A DNA stretch of 27,893 nucleotides from UMGS1649 sp045652705 (GCA_045652705.1 JAZRUV010000022.1:1-27893); one strand, 5' to 3'. Counted from the stretch's first letter, positions 1-7,055 are shown. The notes: generated by a model not told the origin, from the sequence alone. Numbers and translations: made by a program.

Positions 1-40
1 TTTATTCTATCTACACTTTAATTTTACACCATTTTTATGC

Positions 41-60
41 AAAAAACAACTCCTAGAGTT
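41..60 (-). terminator. weak terminator-like hairpin
   Basis: Arms AACTC (48-52) and GAGTT (56-60) flank a 3-base loop, and on the minus strand the hairpin is followed by a run of six T (41-46). It lies about 70 bases past the stop of the frameshifted PBECR gene and would end its transcript. The stem is only 5 bp, so this is tentative. Confidence 0.35.
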
Positions 61-130
61 CAATTAATCGCTTTTATATAGCTTTTAATCGTTCTCTAGA
101 AGTTACTTTTTCTAAATAGAATTTACTTTT

Positions 131-473
131 TCAATTGACCTGTTGTTTATATTTTTTTACTTTTTCTTCAGACATTACATACATAGTTCTAACAAAATGG
201 ACATCATTATTAGAAACCCTAACGACTACTAATACATATTCATTTTCTACTTTATATTCCTTCTATTGATTTTTTCTTTTCATTTCTTGCTAAATATGTT
301 GGATTATTTATAATGTCACAAATTTCACACCCATATTTTAGATAATCATTTGGGTGTTCTTCTATTATATGATTTATATTTGCAGGGCCAATAAATATCG
401 GCTTTTCCTCATTATAATTTAATTTAAGAATATCAATAACCCTATTAGTTATTTCACCTATCTTTCTATTCAT
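131..473 (-). pseudogene. frameshifted PBECR-type (barnase/EndoU/colicin/RelE-like) toxin nuclease gene
   Basis: The first frame gives 73 residues from an ATG at 471-473 (ribosome site AAAGGAAA just upstream). It includes IFIGPANINHIIEEHPNDY and ends in SIEGI with a stop at 252. Removing one base at about 250-256 lets the reading continue as KVENEYVLVVVRVSNND, then RTMYVMSEEKVKKY, to a TGA at 131-133. The rejoined protein of about 113 residues resembles the small stand-alone PBECR nucleases found in Firmicutes and phages: the N-terminal IxxGxxNxxHxxxxHPxDYxKYG block, then the VxNEYVxVxVRVS strand and the R(S/T)xYV strand. Both halves being recognisable argues for a recent single-base insertion or an assembly error. 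The family assignment is from memory of sequence pattern. If intact it would be an RNA-cleaving toxin; as read it lacks the second half of the fold. Confidence 0.55.
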
Positions 474-594
474 TTTTTCCTTTCTAAATTTATTTTATGA
501 AATACGAATTTGATTTTAAAATTAAAAATATAAAATGCTAAAATTACTGATTAAAAAATTAATTTTTAGAATTAATATTAATAGAAAGAATAAA

Positions 595-613
595 AGCATT
601 ATTTACTAATGCT
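595..613 (-). terminator. terminator of tRNA-Glu
   Basis: The 7-bp stem AGCATTA/TAATGCT has a 5-base loop. It begins 13 bases after the encoded CCA end of the tRNA and is followed on the minus strand by TTTTATTCTTT. Position and T-rich tail fit an intrinsic terminator. Confidence 0.75.
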
Positions 614-626
614 CTTATTCAACAAT

Positions 627-701
627 TGGTGACCCATACGGGAATCGAACCCATGATTCAGCCTTGAGAGGGCTGCGTCTTAACCGCTTGACCAATGGGC
701 C
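627..701 (-). tRNA. tRNA-Glu (anticodon CTC), CCA encoded
   Basis: Reading the minus strand from 701, the cloverleaf is complete. The acceptor arm GGCCCAT pairs with ATGGGTC (one G-T pair). The D arm contains GGTCAAGCGGTTAAGAC. The anticodon arm CAGCC/GGCTG encloses the loop CTCTCAA, giving anticodon CTC (codon GAG), and the T arm contains GGTTCGAATCC. The 3' CCA is encoded at 627-629. Sequence blocks are those of bacterial tRNA-Glu; CTC is the less common isoacceptor, most low-GC Firmicutes relying mainly on TTC. It is a single-gene unit with its own consensus promoter and terminator. Confidence 0.95.
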
Positions 702-713
702 TCAAGCATTTAT

Positions 714-742
714 ATTATAGCGATATTCGAGTATCTTGTCAA
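714..742 (-). promoter_or_regulatory. consensus promoter of tRNA-Glu
   Basis: On the minus strand, TTGACA (737-742) and TATAAT (714-719) are separated by exactly 17 bases, a full match to the sigma-A consensus. The -10 box ends 12 bases before the mature tRNA 5' end. Confidence 0.85.
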
Positions 743-746
743 CTGT

Positions 747-788
747 TTTGAGAAGTTTTCTAACTTATTTGAGAAGTTTTCTAACTTA
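747..788 (-). repeat. two perfect 21-bp direct repeats upstream of the tRNA promoter
   Basis: The 21-base unit TTTGAGAAGTTTTCTAACTTA occupies 747-767 and 768-788, with the first bases of a third copy at 789. It begins 4 bases upstream of the tRNA -35 box, with two helical turns per unit. It could act as an upstream activating element or simply be slippage-derived; no protein-coding sense is seen. Confidence 0.7.
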
Positions 789-797
789 TTTAAGTAA

Positions 798-828
798 AAA
801 GTGATAAGAATTATTATCTTACCACTTT
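798..828 (-). terminator. terminator downstream of spoVS
   Basis: AAAGTGATAAGA (798-809) pairs with TCTTACCACTTT (817-828) over 12 bp with one G-T pair and a 7-base loop. On the minus strand the hairpin is followed by TTTTTACTT. It lies 30 bases past the spoVS stop and separates spoVS from the tRNA unit. Confidence 0.75.
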
Positions 829-857
829 CATTTTATGTATTATAATCAGTTTATTAT

Positions 858-1127
858 TTACACTAATTCTTTAGCCTCAACTGTAAATCTTATACCTGTT
901 TTTTCAGCATCGTCTATCATAACTTCTGTAAAATATGGCGTACAAGAAATATCCATCCCTGTTGGCACCATAAATCCTCTTGCTATAGCTACCGCTTTAA
1001 CCGCTTGGTTTATAGCTCCTGCACCAATCGCCTGCATTTCTACTCTTCCATTTTCTTTGACTATTCCTGCTATTGCTCCAGCCACACCGTTAGGGCTTGA
1101 CTTAGCTGACACCTTTAATATCTCCAT
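858..1127 (-). CDS. spoVS: stage V sporulation protein S
   Basis: The 89-residue protein is a close match to SpoVS, a small nucleic-acid-binding protein with an Alba-like fold needed for progression of sporulation in Bacillus subtilis. The diagnostic run is MEILKVSAKSSPNGVAGAIAG, followed by QAIGAGAINQAVKAVAIARGF. Length matches the family (about 86 residues). The ATG follows AAAGGAGG at ideal spacing. It lies immediately downstream of ymdB on the same strand, the order known from B. subtilis (rny-ymdB-spoVS), though here it also has its own promoter and a terminator behind it. Homologues occur in some non-sporulating bacteria, so its presence suggests but does not prove spore formation. Confidence 0.95.
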   Translation of the reverse strand: MEILKVSAKSSPNGVAGAIAGIVKENGRVEMQAIGAGAINQAVKAVAIARGFMVPTGMDISCTPYFTEVMIDDAEKTGIRFTVEAKELV

Positions 1128-1157
1128 AATTTCCTCCTTTGTACTTAATACGAGTTT

Positions 1158-1186
1158 ATTATATCTAATAAAAATTTTTTATGCAA
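1158..1186 (-). promoter_or_regulatory. promoter of spoVS
   Basis: On the minus strand TTGCAT (1181-1186), a 17-base spacer and TATAAT (1158-1163) stand between the ymdB stop and the spoVS ribosome site. spoVS can therefore be expressed apart from ymdB. No hairpin terminator is seen between the two genes, so read-through from ymdB is also likely. Confidence 0.65.
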
Positions 1187-1214
1187 TAGTTTTGTCTTTT
1201 TTTGTCAAAATATT

Positions 1215-2000
1215 TCATATATTGTATCTTGTAATTTTTATTGCTTTTTTTGTATTGTCATCTGTCTCAACTATTATTCCGTGAAGAGTAGCAATATTTT
1301 CACTACACTCGTATTTTATCTTTTCACCAGTTACAAATCTTGCAACAGCAATTTCTGTTTTAAGTCCAAGTACACTATTATCTGGACCTGTCATTCCTAC
1401 GTCTGTTATATATGCCATACCAGTATCTAGCACATGCTCATCAGCAGTTTGAACATGAGTATGCGTTCCATATACACACGTTACATCCTCTTTTAAGTAA
1501 TTTCCCATAGCTATTTTTTCGGCTGTAGCTTCCGCATGAAAATCTACGAATATATATTCCGCCCCTTGTTTCTTGACTTCCTCTACCTGTTTCTTGGCTT
1601 CAGCAAATGGATCTGTTATAAATTGGTTGTCTATCTCACCCATATGTACTTTTCCAATTAGATTTATTACACCTAATTTAACCCCATTTTTATTTACAAC
1701 TACGCTTCCTTTACCATCAAGATTAGTAACATTTGCTGGTATTAAAAGCCTCTTTTCATTTTTATACAAAATCTTTGCTTCTTTTCTGTAATATATATGA
1801 TTACCCATAGTGACCACATCTGCTCCAACTTTATATAATTCATATAGTTCCCTTTCTTTAAGGCCTCTTCCACCTGTTGCATTTTCACCATTTATTATTA
1901 CGAAATCTATATTTTCATTTTTTATAATTTGAGGAACATTTTCCTTAATTGCGTTCATTCCACTTGTTCCTACAACATCACCAATTACTAAAAATTTCAT
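1215..2000 (-). CDS. ymdB: YmdB-family metallophosphoesterase (cyclic nucleotide phosphodiesterase)
   Basis: The 261-residue protein is a full-length member of the YmdB family (TIGR00282), a di-metal phosphoesterase that in B. subtilis hydrolyses cyclic nucleotides and influences biofilm and motility genes. All expected metal-site residues are visible: D8 in GDVVG, E39 and N40 in NGEN, N67 and H68 in GNH, H155 in DFHAEATAEK, H180 and H182 in GTHTHVQTAD. The usual GNHTWD motif reads GNHIYY, a mild variation outside the metal ligands. The start at 2000 follows a weak ribosome site (GAGGGAAAG). A TTGACA-17-TATAAT promoter lies just upstream, and spoVS follows on the same strand. Confidence 0.93.
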   Translation of the reverse strand: MKFLVIGDVVGTSGMNAIKENVPQIIKNENIDFVIINGENATGGRGLKERELYELYKVGADVVTMGNHIYYRKEAKILYKNEKRLLIPANVTNLDGKGSVVVNKNGVKLGVINLIGKVHMGEIDNQFITDPFAEAKKQVEEVKKQGAEYIFVDFHAEATAEKIAMGNYLKEDVTCVYGTHTHVQTADEHVLDTGMAYITDVGMTGPDNSVLGLKTEIAVARFVTGEKIKYECSENIATLHGIIVETDDNTKKAIKITRYNI

Positions 2001-2032
2001 ATTATTCTCTTTCCCTCTTTCTAACTGAGTAA

Positions 2033-2061
2033 ATTATATACTAAACTTGTTATATTGTCAA
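2033..2061 (-). promoter_or_regulatory. consensus promoter of ymdB
   Basis: On the minus strand TTGACA (2056-2061) and TATAAT (2033-2038) are exactly 17 bases apart, 32 bases before the ymdB start codon. The -35 box lies just beyond the terminator of the preceding gene. Confidence 0.8.
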
Positions 2062-2066
2062 AGAAA

Positions 2067-2094
2067 AGATGCTGTGCATTTTCACACAACATCT
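2067..2094 (-). terminator. terminator of the DUF5684-type gene
   Basis: The arms at 2067-2076 and 2085-2094 pair over 10 bp with one G-T pair and an 8-base loop. On the minus strand the hairpin is followed by TTTTCTTTG. It begins 10 bases past the stop at 2105. Confidence 0.8.
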
Positions 2095-2104
2095 TAATGT
2101 TTTT

Positions 2105-2614
2105 CTAAAATTTCATTTCACCATTAGGCCCTGCATATTCACTTGAGCCAAAAGCTAATATTGGATAGAATACAATTGGAAGCAACCATAATCCAAATCC
2201 CCAAGCAATATCCTTCCCAAATGACTTCGCTAGTCTAAAAGAAACCACTATGTTTAGCACAAATATAGTTATATAGTTTACAAATGGTACTATATACAAC
2301 AATAATAGCCAAGGATTTAATCCTACTATTTTAAATTGTACAACGTTTGTATATATTGGTACTATTGAAGCCCAACCTGGTTGTCCAGATTTAGAATATA
2401 TTTTCCAAATTACAACTATAGCAAATATTCCTGGAACTAGAAGTATAAATATCATCCATACCGTTTTCCAAATGCTTACAACCGGCGAACCAATATCTAT
2501 CGATGGTTGATTGTTATATGATGTTTCAAGTTCAGGCATTGGTATAGCAAATACCGAAGTAAGTGCAACACAAATTATAATTACCACTGGTAATATTTTT
2601 AATAATTTTTTCAT
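2105..2614 (-). CDS. DUF5684-type small integral membrane protein with signal peptide
   Basis: The 169-residue protein starts with a signal peptide (KKLLKILPVVIIICVALTSVFA) and has about four membrane segments. The motif GQPGWASIVPIYTNVVQFKIVG and the C-terminal PxxFYPILAFGSSEYAGP are the marks of the DUF5684 family, small membrane proteins often annotated as signal peptidase I-like without catalytic residues. No Ser/Lys dyad is visible, so peptidase activity should not be assumed. The ATG follows AGGGGGAAA. It forms its own unit, with a promoter at 2639-2666 and a terminator at 2067-2094. Function is unknown. Confidence 0.75.
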   Translation of the reverse strand: MKKLLKILPVVIIICVALTSVFAIPMPELETSYNNQPSIDIGSPVVSIWKTVWMIFILLVPGIFAIVVIWKIYSKSGQPGWASIVPIYTNVVQFKIVGLNPWLLLLYIVPFVNYITIFVLNIVVSFRLAKSFGKDIAWGFGLWLLPIVFYPILAFGSSEYAGPNGEMKF

Positions 2615-2638
2615 ATTATTTCCCCCTTATATATGTTA

Positions 2639-2666
2639 ATAATATCATATAACTCTAGATTGTCAA
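2639..2666 (-). promoter_or_regulatory. promoter of the DUF5684-type gene
   Basis: On the minus strand TTGACA (2661-2666), 16 bases, TATTAT (2639-2644), with the start codon 24 bases further on. Confidence 0.6.
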
Positions 2667-2685
2667 TTACATTTATTTTACATTA

Positions 2686-5220
2686 TTATTTCAAACATTC
2701 TAATTTATCCTTCATATCTTCTATTGCACTAGAAAGCATTTCACTCTTAAGTAAATTATTTTGCTTTTCTAATGCTGGTATATACTCTTGATATATGTTT
2801 TTAGCAAAATTACTTGCTAAATTATTTACTTTTCCTACTTCTGTTAACCTATCTGTAAGTTTTATAGCATATCCCACATAGAATACGTATGCTATCTCAT
2901 CATTTTTGAAGTTACTATCAAAAATATGTGCATAAGATACATATCTATTAAAATAGCATCTGGCTACTTTTTCTAGAGCATATTTGTTGTAATATTCACA
3001 CTCTATTATGCTATCTGCTACTTCTTTTTGTCTTGCTATATAATTATTTATTTCTGCTTTAAAAGCCTTTCTTTCCTCATCATCTGAAACGGATAAATAT
3101 ATTGTATTTAATAAATCTATATGCGTATCATATTGGTCTAAAAGGCTCGTCAAATATGATAAGTTGTATTTGTCTAGTCCCACTTTTGTCTCTAATAGTC
3201 CAACCCTATTATATGAATTTTCAAGCGTTTCCTCTTGCTCTGGTACTACTATCATACTAGCCCTAAATATATTTACGGAATAAATTGTAGCTATTACAAG
3301 CGCCATTAAACTTATAGATAGCGTAGCTATTTTTACCATACCAAGTGTAGATTTATTATCTAGTTCATATCTATCTTTTTCTAATATGTCTCCTTGTTTA
3401 TACTCTCCTATTATCAACCCAATTATTACTGCAAATAGGTATATCATAATACCAAATGAAAATACTAAGTCAAATATAGAAGTTATTACAAATGTAAATA
3501 ACATTAATAAATAAAGTAATGTTTCCTCATTTTTTATTCTAAACAGCCTATACACTATTATACACGTTGCTATACATATTAAAGCAAAAGACGCTGCTCC
3601 CACTATCCCTGATTCTACTAATATTTGAATTGGTACACTATGTACTTCAGAAGATATGTAATTTTCTTCTTGTACCTCTTGATATCTTGATTTGAAACCT
3701 TCTCCACCTATTCCAAACAACTTTGATGTATTAAATAGTTTAAGTGCATCCTTATAATACGTAAACCTTAACGTATTGTTTGAATCTTTTATTAATGTAT
3801 CTTTTAGCCTAAACATTATGCTATCTGGTATAAACATATATGATAATGTAATTTTCTTATCATTTACTTTAAATTCTTTTATTTCTACATCTGAGTCTAT
3901 TGTTTTAAATTCTACAAGTAAGCTTTCTGCTTTTTCAGATACATTTATCCCTCCGTGATATTCGTTATCTTTTAAACTTTTCTTTGTCATGCTTACAAGT
4001 ATTTTTTTATTAAATTCTTCATCCACCTCATATATGTGAAGTTCAAAATTATCTTTTCTATTAAATTTAAATTTTACATCTAATTTTACACTATCTTGTA
4101 TTTTAGTATATATATTTCTGCTAATACTTGTACCTTTATTATCACTATCATTTAATCTTAAACTTCGTGGTGTAGTACAAATTATAAATAATATTAAAAT
4201 TACAATAAATACAATGGCACATTTAATTATTATTCTTTTTTTATTTGAACATTCTTTGTTATCTTTTTTTACTATTGCTATAAACTTAGTTCCAAGTATA
4301 ACCCCTAAACAAATTAACACTAAGGTGATAAGATATGTAAATATTATCATAAAGTTGTTTTGAACTAACATATAACTATCTATACTTGTAACTAATGCAA
4401 GCGCCGCTATAAGCATAAGTATTAATGCTAGTGCCGACTTGTTTTTACTTTTCTTTAGGCAGTAAATTGCATAAATGATGGTTGATGCTATCATAAGTAT
4501 TAAGTTCATTCTTGAAGTAGTAAGTATTATAGCACTTTGAAGTAATATTAAGCTAAACATTTCTCCTGTTACTACTGACTTAAATTTAATATTACTTTTA
4601 TTATTTAAATTAGGCAAGTTCTTTGAAATTTTATCCTGCACTATAATACTTGCCATAAGCATTATTAACGCGGTAATGTTTGCATATTGTATTGTCGATG
4701 AAAGCTGTCCCCCATTAGTCTCTAAATAGTTTATTGAAATAGGATTTAACACACTTTCTATAGCCCTATATGTCATCTCGTCTATTCCAAGCACAGCAAG
4801 TATTACTCCAATTAAGACTATGGAAGTTAAATATACTTTTTTATTTGAGGTTGTTCTTACTATAAAATATATAATTGCAAAGTTTACGTACCTTAACGTC
4901 TCAAATATTGCCGATTCCATACTTGCCGCTTTTCCAAATATTACTGGCATAAAATATGCTACCGGCATAAATATTATACAGATATCGACAAGTGTTCCTA
5001 ATTTGCTCTTTATTATCTTTCTGTTATCCCTAATATTCAATACTAATTTGACACTCAAACAAACTAATCCTAGCATACAAATTACTACGTTTACAAATAG
5101 ACCATCCTCTTTATAAAAAGCACCTTTATATAGCGCAGATATAAAGAGCAAAAGACATATTAGTATGTCTAATATGCCTGTTATTGTTTTCATTGGTTTA
5201 AAATTCTTATCTTGTTCCAA
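2686..5220 (-). CDS. O-antigen ligase/polymerase-like membrane protein with a large extracellular insert and soluble C-terminal tail
   Basis: The protein has 844 residues with about 12 membrane helices. Residues near 500 read KLFGIGGEGF, followed by SSEVHSVPIQILVESGIVGA, the Wzy_C/O-antigen-ligase (PF04932) signature: a GxGxGxF loop, then a His-containing H-x-x-x-x-x-L-x-E-x-G-x-x-G segment. Between helices, at about 350-480, lies a hydrophilic beta-rich insert, and the last ~190 residues are soluble and helical, TPR-like in feel. It likely polymerises or transfers a surface glycan, or belongs to the broader family with unknown substrate. The start is a TTG at 5218-5220: AGGGGG precedes it by 5 bases and sits inside the last codons of ppa, whose stop is only 2 bases away, so translation is probably coupled. 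ATG at residue 10 is the alternative. No glycosyltransferase genes are adjacent. Confidence 0.75.
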   Translation of the reverse strand: MEQDKNFKPMKTITGILDILICLLLFISALYKGAFYKEDGLFVNVVICMLGLVCLSVKLVLNIRDNRKIIKSKLGTLVDICIIFMPVAYFMPVIFGKAASMESAIFETLRYVNFAIIYFIVRTTSNKKVYLTSIVLIGVILAVLGIDEMTYRAIESVLNPISINYLETNGGQLSSTIQYANITALIMLMASIIVQDKISKNLPNLNNKSNIKFKSVVTGEMFSLILLQSAIILTTSRMNLILMIASTIIYAIYCLKKSKNKSALALILMLIAALALVTSIDSYMLVQNNFMIIFTYLITLVLICLGVILGTKFIAIVKKDNKECSNKKRIIIKCAIVFIVILILFIICTTPRSLRLNDSDNKGTSISRNIYTKIQDSVKLDVKFKFNRKDNFELHIYEVDEEFNKKILVSMTKKSLKDNEYHGGINVSEKAESLLVEFKTIDSDVEIKEFKVNDKKITLSYMFIPDSIMFRLKDTLIKDSNNTLRFTYYKDALKLFNTSKLFGIGGEGFKSRYQEVQEENYISSEVHSVPIQILVESGIVGAASFALICIATCIIVYRLFRIKNEETLLYLLMLFTFVITSIFDLVFSFGIMIYLFAVIIGLIIGEYKQGDILEKDRYELDNKSTLGMVKIATLSISLMALVIATIYSVNIFRASMIVVPEQEETLENSYNRVGLLETKVGLDKYNLSYLTSLLDQYDTHIDLLNTIYLSVSDDEERKAFKAEINNYIARQKEVADSIIECEYYNKYALEKVARCYFNRYVSYAHIFDSNFKNDEIAYVFYVGYAIKLTDRLTEVGKVNNLASNFAKNIYQEYIPALEKQNNLLKSEMLSSAIEDMKDKLECLK

Positions 5221-5222
5221 AT

Positions 5223-5756
5223 TTACCCCCTAAAAGTTTCTTCATATCTTTCAAGTCCATTATTTATTGTACATATTGCTACGTCTTTTCCCTTAAATCC
5301 TTCTATTGTTGTTTTCTTATCCTCAAAAGCTTTATATATATTAAAGAAATGTTCTATTTCAAATATAATATGCTCTGGTAACTCTTCAAGATTGTTATAA
5401 CTTGAATACACCAAATCTTTAGTTGCAACTGCAATTATTTTTTCATCAATTTTACCATCATCATTCATAAGCATAACACCTATTGGTTTTGCTTCAACAA
5501 GACACCCAGCAGGTATTGTTTCTTGACACAAAACAAGTACGTCAACTGCATCTGAGTCCTCTGCTAACGTCTTTGGTATAAAACCATAGTTTGCCGGATA
5601 TTGCACAGATGCACCAAGTACTCTATCTAGCACAAGTACTCCCGTTTCCTTATCTAGTTCATATTTATTCTTGCTTCCTTTTGGAATTTCTATAAACGCA
5701 TAAAATTTTTCAGCTTTTATTCTATCTTTATTCATATCATGCCAAATATTAGACAT
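5223..5756 (-). CDS. ppa: inorganic pyrophosphatase, family I
   Basis: The 177-residue protein hydrolyses pyrophosphate in the cytoplasm, pulling biosynthetic reactions forward. Family I marks are present: KGSKNKYELDKETG with the substrate-binding lysine, DRVLGASVQYPANYGFIPKT, and the metal site EDSDAVDVLVL, where the usual DGDPLD reads DSDAVD with all three acidic residues kept. Length fits the hexameric bacterial enzyme. The ATG follows GAGGTGG. A TTGAAA-17-TATAAT promoter lies upstream, back to back with the promoter of the pseudouridine synthase gene. The O-antigen-ligase-like gene follows after 2 bases. Confidence 0.93.
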   Translation of the reverse strand: MSNIWHDMNKDRIKAEKFYAFIEIPKGSKNKYELDKETGVLVLDRVLGASVQYPANYGFIPKTLAEDSDAVDVLVLCQETIPAGCLVEAKPIGVMLMNDDGKIDEKIIAVATKDLVYSSYNNLEELPEHIIFEIEHFFNIYKAFEDKKTTIEGFKGKDVAICTINNGLERYEETFRG

Positions 5757-5778
5757 ATAACCACCTCTTAACGCTTAC

Positions 5779-5807
5779 ATTATATACTAAAGACACACAC
5801 ATTTCAA
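5779..5807 (-). promoter_or_regulatory. promoter of ppa
   Basis: On the minus strand TTGAAA (5802-5807), 17 bases, TATAAT (5779-5784). Its -35 box is 2 bases from the -35 box of the divergent promoter at 5810-5838. Confidence 0.75.
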
Positions 5808-5809
5808 GC

Positions 5810-5838
5810 TTGCAATTAATATTAATAAATTGTATAAT
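5810..5838 (+). promoter_or_regulatory. promoter giving a leaderless rluA-type mRNA
   Basis: TTGCAA (5810-5815), 17 bases, TATAAT (5833-5838). The start codon ATG is at 5845-5847, only 6 bases after the -10 box, so the predicted transcription start coincides with the first base of the coding sequence. No ribosome site precedes that ATG. Confidence 0.7.
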
Positions 5839-5844
5839 TTACTT

Positions 5845-6771
5845 ATGAAAGAATTTACTATATCTAAAAAATTTGAAAACAAAGATGTTTACTCTGTAAT
5901 TAAAAAAACTTTTCCTCATCTTGCTACAAGTGCACTTAATAAAGTGTTTAGATTAAAAGATGTTAAGGTAAATGATATTAGGGTAAATAAAGACTATATA
6001 TTGTATGAAAATGATGTTGTTAAAGTATATCTAAATGACAACGTCTTATTTGGGGTGCCTGAAAAAATTCACTATGCATATGAAGATGAGAATATACTTG
6101 TTGCATATAAACCAAAAGGAGTTGTTTCTAACTACGAAGGAAATGTTAAGTTAAAGAATACTCTTGTTCCATACTTTGACGAGCTTGTTGGAAAAGAAAA
6201 AGGAAATGATGTTATAATATGCCATAGACTAGATACAAACACTGAAGGTCTTGTTATATTTGCTAAAAATAAAATTGCACACGAACAAATCCTTGAAGCT
6301 TTTAATAAAGACTACATAACTAAAGAATATGTTGCTCTTGTATACGGCAAGCTTCCTAAAGTGCAAGACACACTTTCGCATTATATTTTAAAAGACGAAA
6401 AAACAGGTTATTCTAAAATAATAGAAAAACCTATTAAAAATGCTAAATCTTGTATTACAGAATATACTGTAATTAAATATTTTAAAGAGCTAAATTGTTC
6501 TGCTGTATCACTTAAACTTCATACCGGTAGAACCCATCAAATTAGAGCACATATGAAATATATAGGATGCCCTATAATTGGAGATTCCAAATATGCTACA
6601 AATGAAATAAATGATAAATTTAAAGCTAGTTCTCAACTATTATTTGCAGTAAAATATACATTTAATTTCCCTAAGTCAAGTGCTTTGGAATATTTAAATA
6701 ATACTATTATAGACGTAAAATCTGATGATTTAGATAAAATACAAGGTATTGTTAATAAAATTAACTCATAG
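5845..6771 (+). CDS. RluA-family pseudouridine synthase with S4 domain
   Basis: The 308-residue protein converts uridine to pseudouridine in rRNA or tRNA. An S4-like RNA-binding region spans about residues 10-70 (ALNKVFRLKDVKVNDIRVNK). The catalytic motif HRLDTNTEGLVIFAK carries the nucleophilic aspartate, and LHTGRTHQIRAHMKYIG with GDSKY completes the family signature. An upstream in-frame ATG at 5830 would add five residues, but it overlaps the -10 box. The ATG at 5845 (protein beginning MKEFTISKKF) lies at the predicted transcription start and is preferred. Which RluA subgroup this is cannot be told from the sequence alone. Confidence 0.88.
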   Translation: MKEFTISKKFENKDVYSVIKKTFPHLATSALNKVFRLKDVKVNDIRVNKDYILYENDVVKVYLNDNVLFGVPEKIHYAYEDENILVAYKPKGVVSNYEGNVKLKNTLVPYFDELVGKEKGNDVIICHRLDTNTEGLVIFAKNKIAHEQILEAFNKDYITKEYVALVYGKLPKVQDTLSHYILKDEKTGYSKIIEKPIKNAKSCITEYTVIKYFKELNCSAVSLKLHTGRTHQIRAHMKYIGCPIIGDSKYATNEINDKFKASSQLLFAVKYTFNFPKSSALEYLNNTIIDVKSDDLDKIQGIVNKINS

Positions 6772-6788
6772 TATTATAATTTTTGCAT

Positions 6789-6815
6789 AAAAAAATACCA
6801 CTACTATAGGTGGTA
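6789..6815 (-). terminator. terminator closing the DUF3800/small RNA unit
   Basis: TACCAC (6796-6801) pairs with GTGGTA (6810-6815) around an 8-base loop. On the minus strand it is followed by seven T (6789-6795); the plus-strand side has no T run. It therefore ends leftward transcription, 9 bases after small RNA A. This supports minus-strand transcription of the two RNAs. Confidence 0.75.
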
Positions 6816-6824
6816 AATTAAAAA

Positions 6825-6904
6825 AGTTAAATTGCCTTAAGTATGATGCTAACACATAGCACTTACCTAGATTATGGCATACACAAAGGACTTACTGTTT
6901 AACT
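6825..6904 (-). ncRNA. DUF3800-associated structured small RNA, copy A
   Basis: This 80-base element on the minus strand shares with copy B (6969-7055) a 20-base block differing at one position (plus strand 6858-6877 against 7004-7023) and the octamer TTACTGTT. The two blocks are 14 bases apart in both copies. A closing stem AGTTAAA/TTTAACT (6898-6904 with 6825-6831) occupies the same place as the 12-bp closing stem of copy B but with different bases. A second hairpin, GTGCTA/TAGCAT, also matches one in copy B with a compensatory change. A TTGACA-17-TAAAAT promoter ends 6 bases upstream, and a terminator follows 9 bases downstream, so it looks like an independent transcript of about 80-110 bases. 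Weinberg and colleagues described several DUF3800-associated RNA motifs; membership in one of those classes is not verified here. Confidence 0.7.
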
Positions 6905-6910
6905 ACTTAT

Positions 6911-6939
6911 ATTTTAGCATCTAATAATAATAATGTCAA
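6911..6939 (-). promoter_or_regulatory. promoter of small RNA A
   Basis: On the minus strand TTGACA (6934-6939), exactly 17 bases, TAAAAT (6911-6916). The -10 box ends 6 bases before the 5' arm of the closing stem of RNA A, the same distance as for RNA B. Confidence 0.75.
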
Positions 6940-6968
6940 TAGTTTTGAAAATATAATTATTTAAATTT

Positions 6969-7055
6969 GAATTGATGTAATAACTAATAGATTATGCTTA
7001 AAAAGCACTTACCTGGATTATGGAATCTTAATTAGATTTACTGTTACATCAATTC
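6969..7055 (-). ncRNA. DUF3800-associated structured small RNA, copy B
   Basis: This 87-base element starts 18 bases past the DUF3800 stop codon on the same strand. A perfect 12-bp closing stem joins 7044-7055 to 6969-6980. Inside are an AATCT/AGATT hairpin (7024-7038) and a GTGCTT/AAGCAT hairpin (7003-7008 with 6994-6999). The conserved block at 7004-7023 and the octamer at 7038-7045 match copy A in sequence and spacing. A perfect TATAAT (7062-7067) lies 6 bases upstream, inside the intergenic gap. No separate terminator is seen, so its transcript may run on into copy A. Confidence 0.7.

Noticed and set aside
627..701. tRNA-Glu as an integration site for a mobile element
   Set aside because: No integrase gene nearby and no second copy of the tRNA 3' end in the window; flanking spoVS and ymdB look chromosomal.
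6845..6921. GATGCTAA/TTAGCATC as the closing stem of small RNA A
   Set aside because: This 8-bp pairing exists, but its right arm overlaps the -10 box of RNA A and would not be transcribed. The AGTTAAA/TTTAACT stem is in the position equivalent to the stem of copy B.
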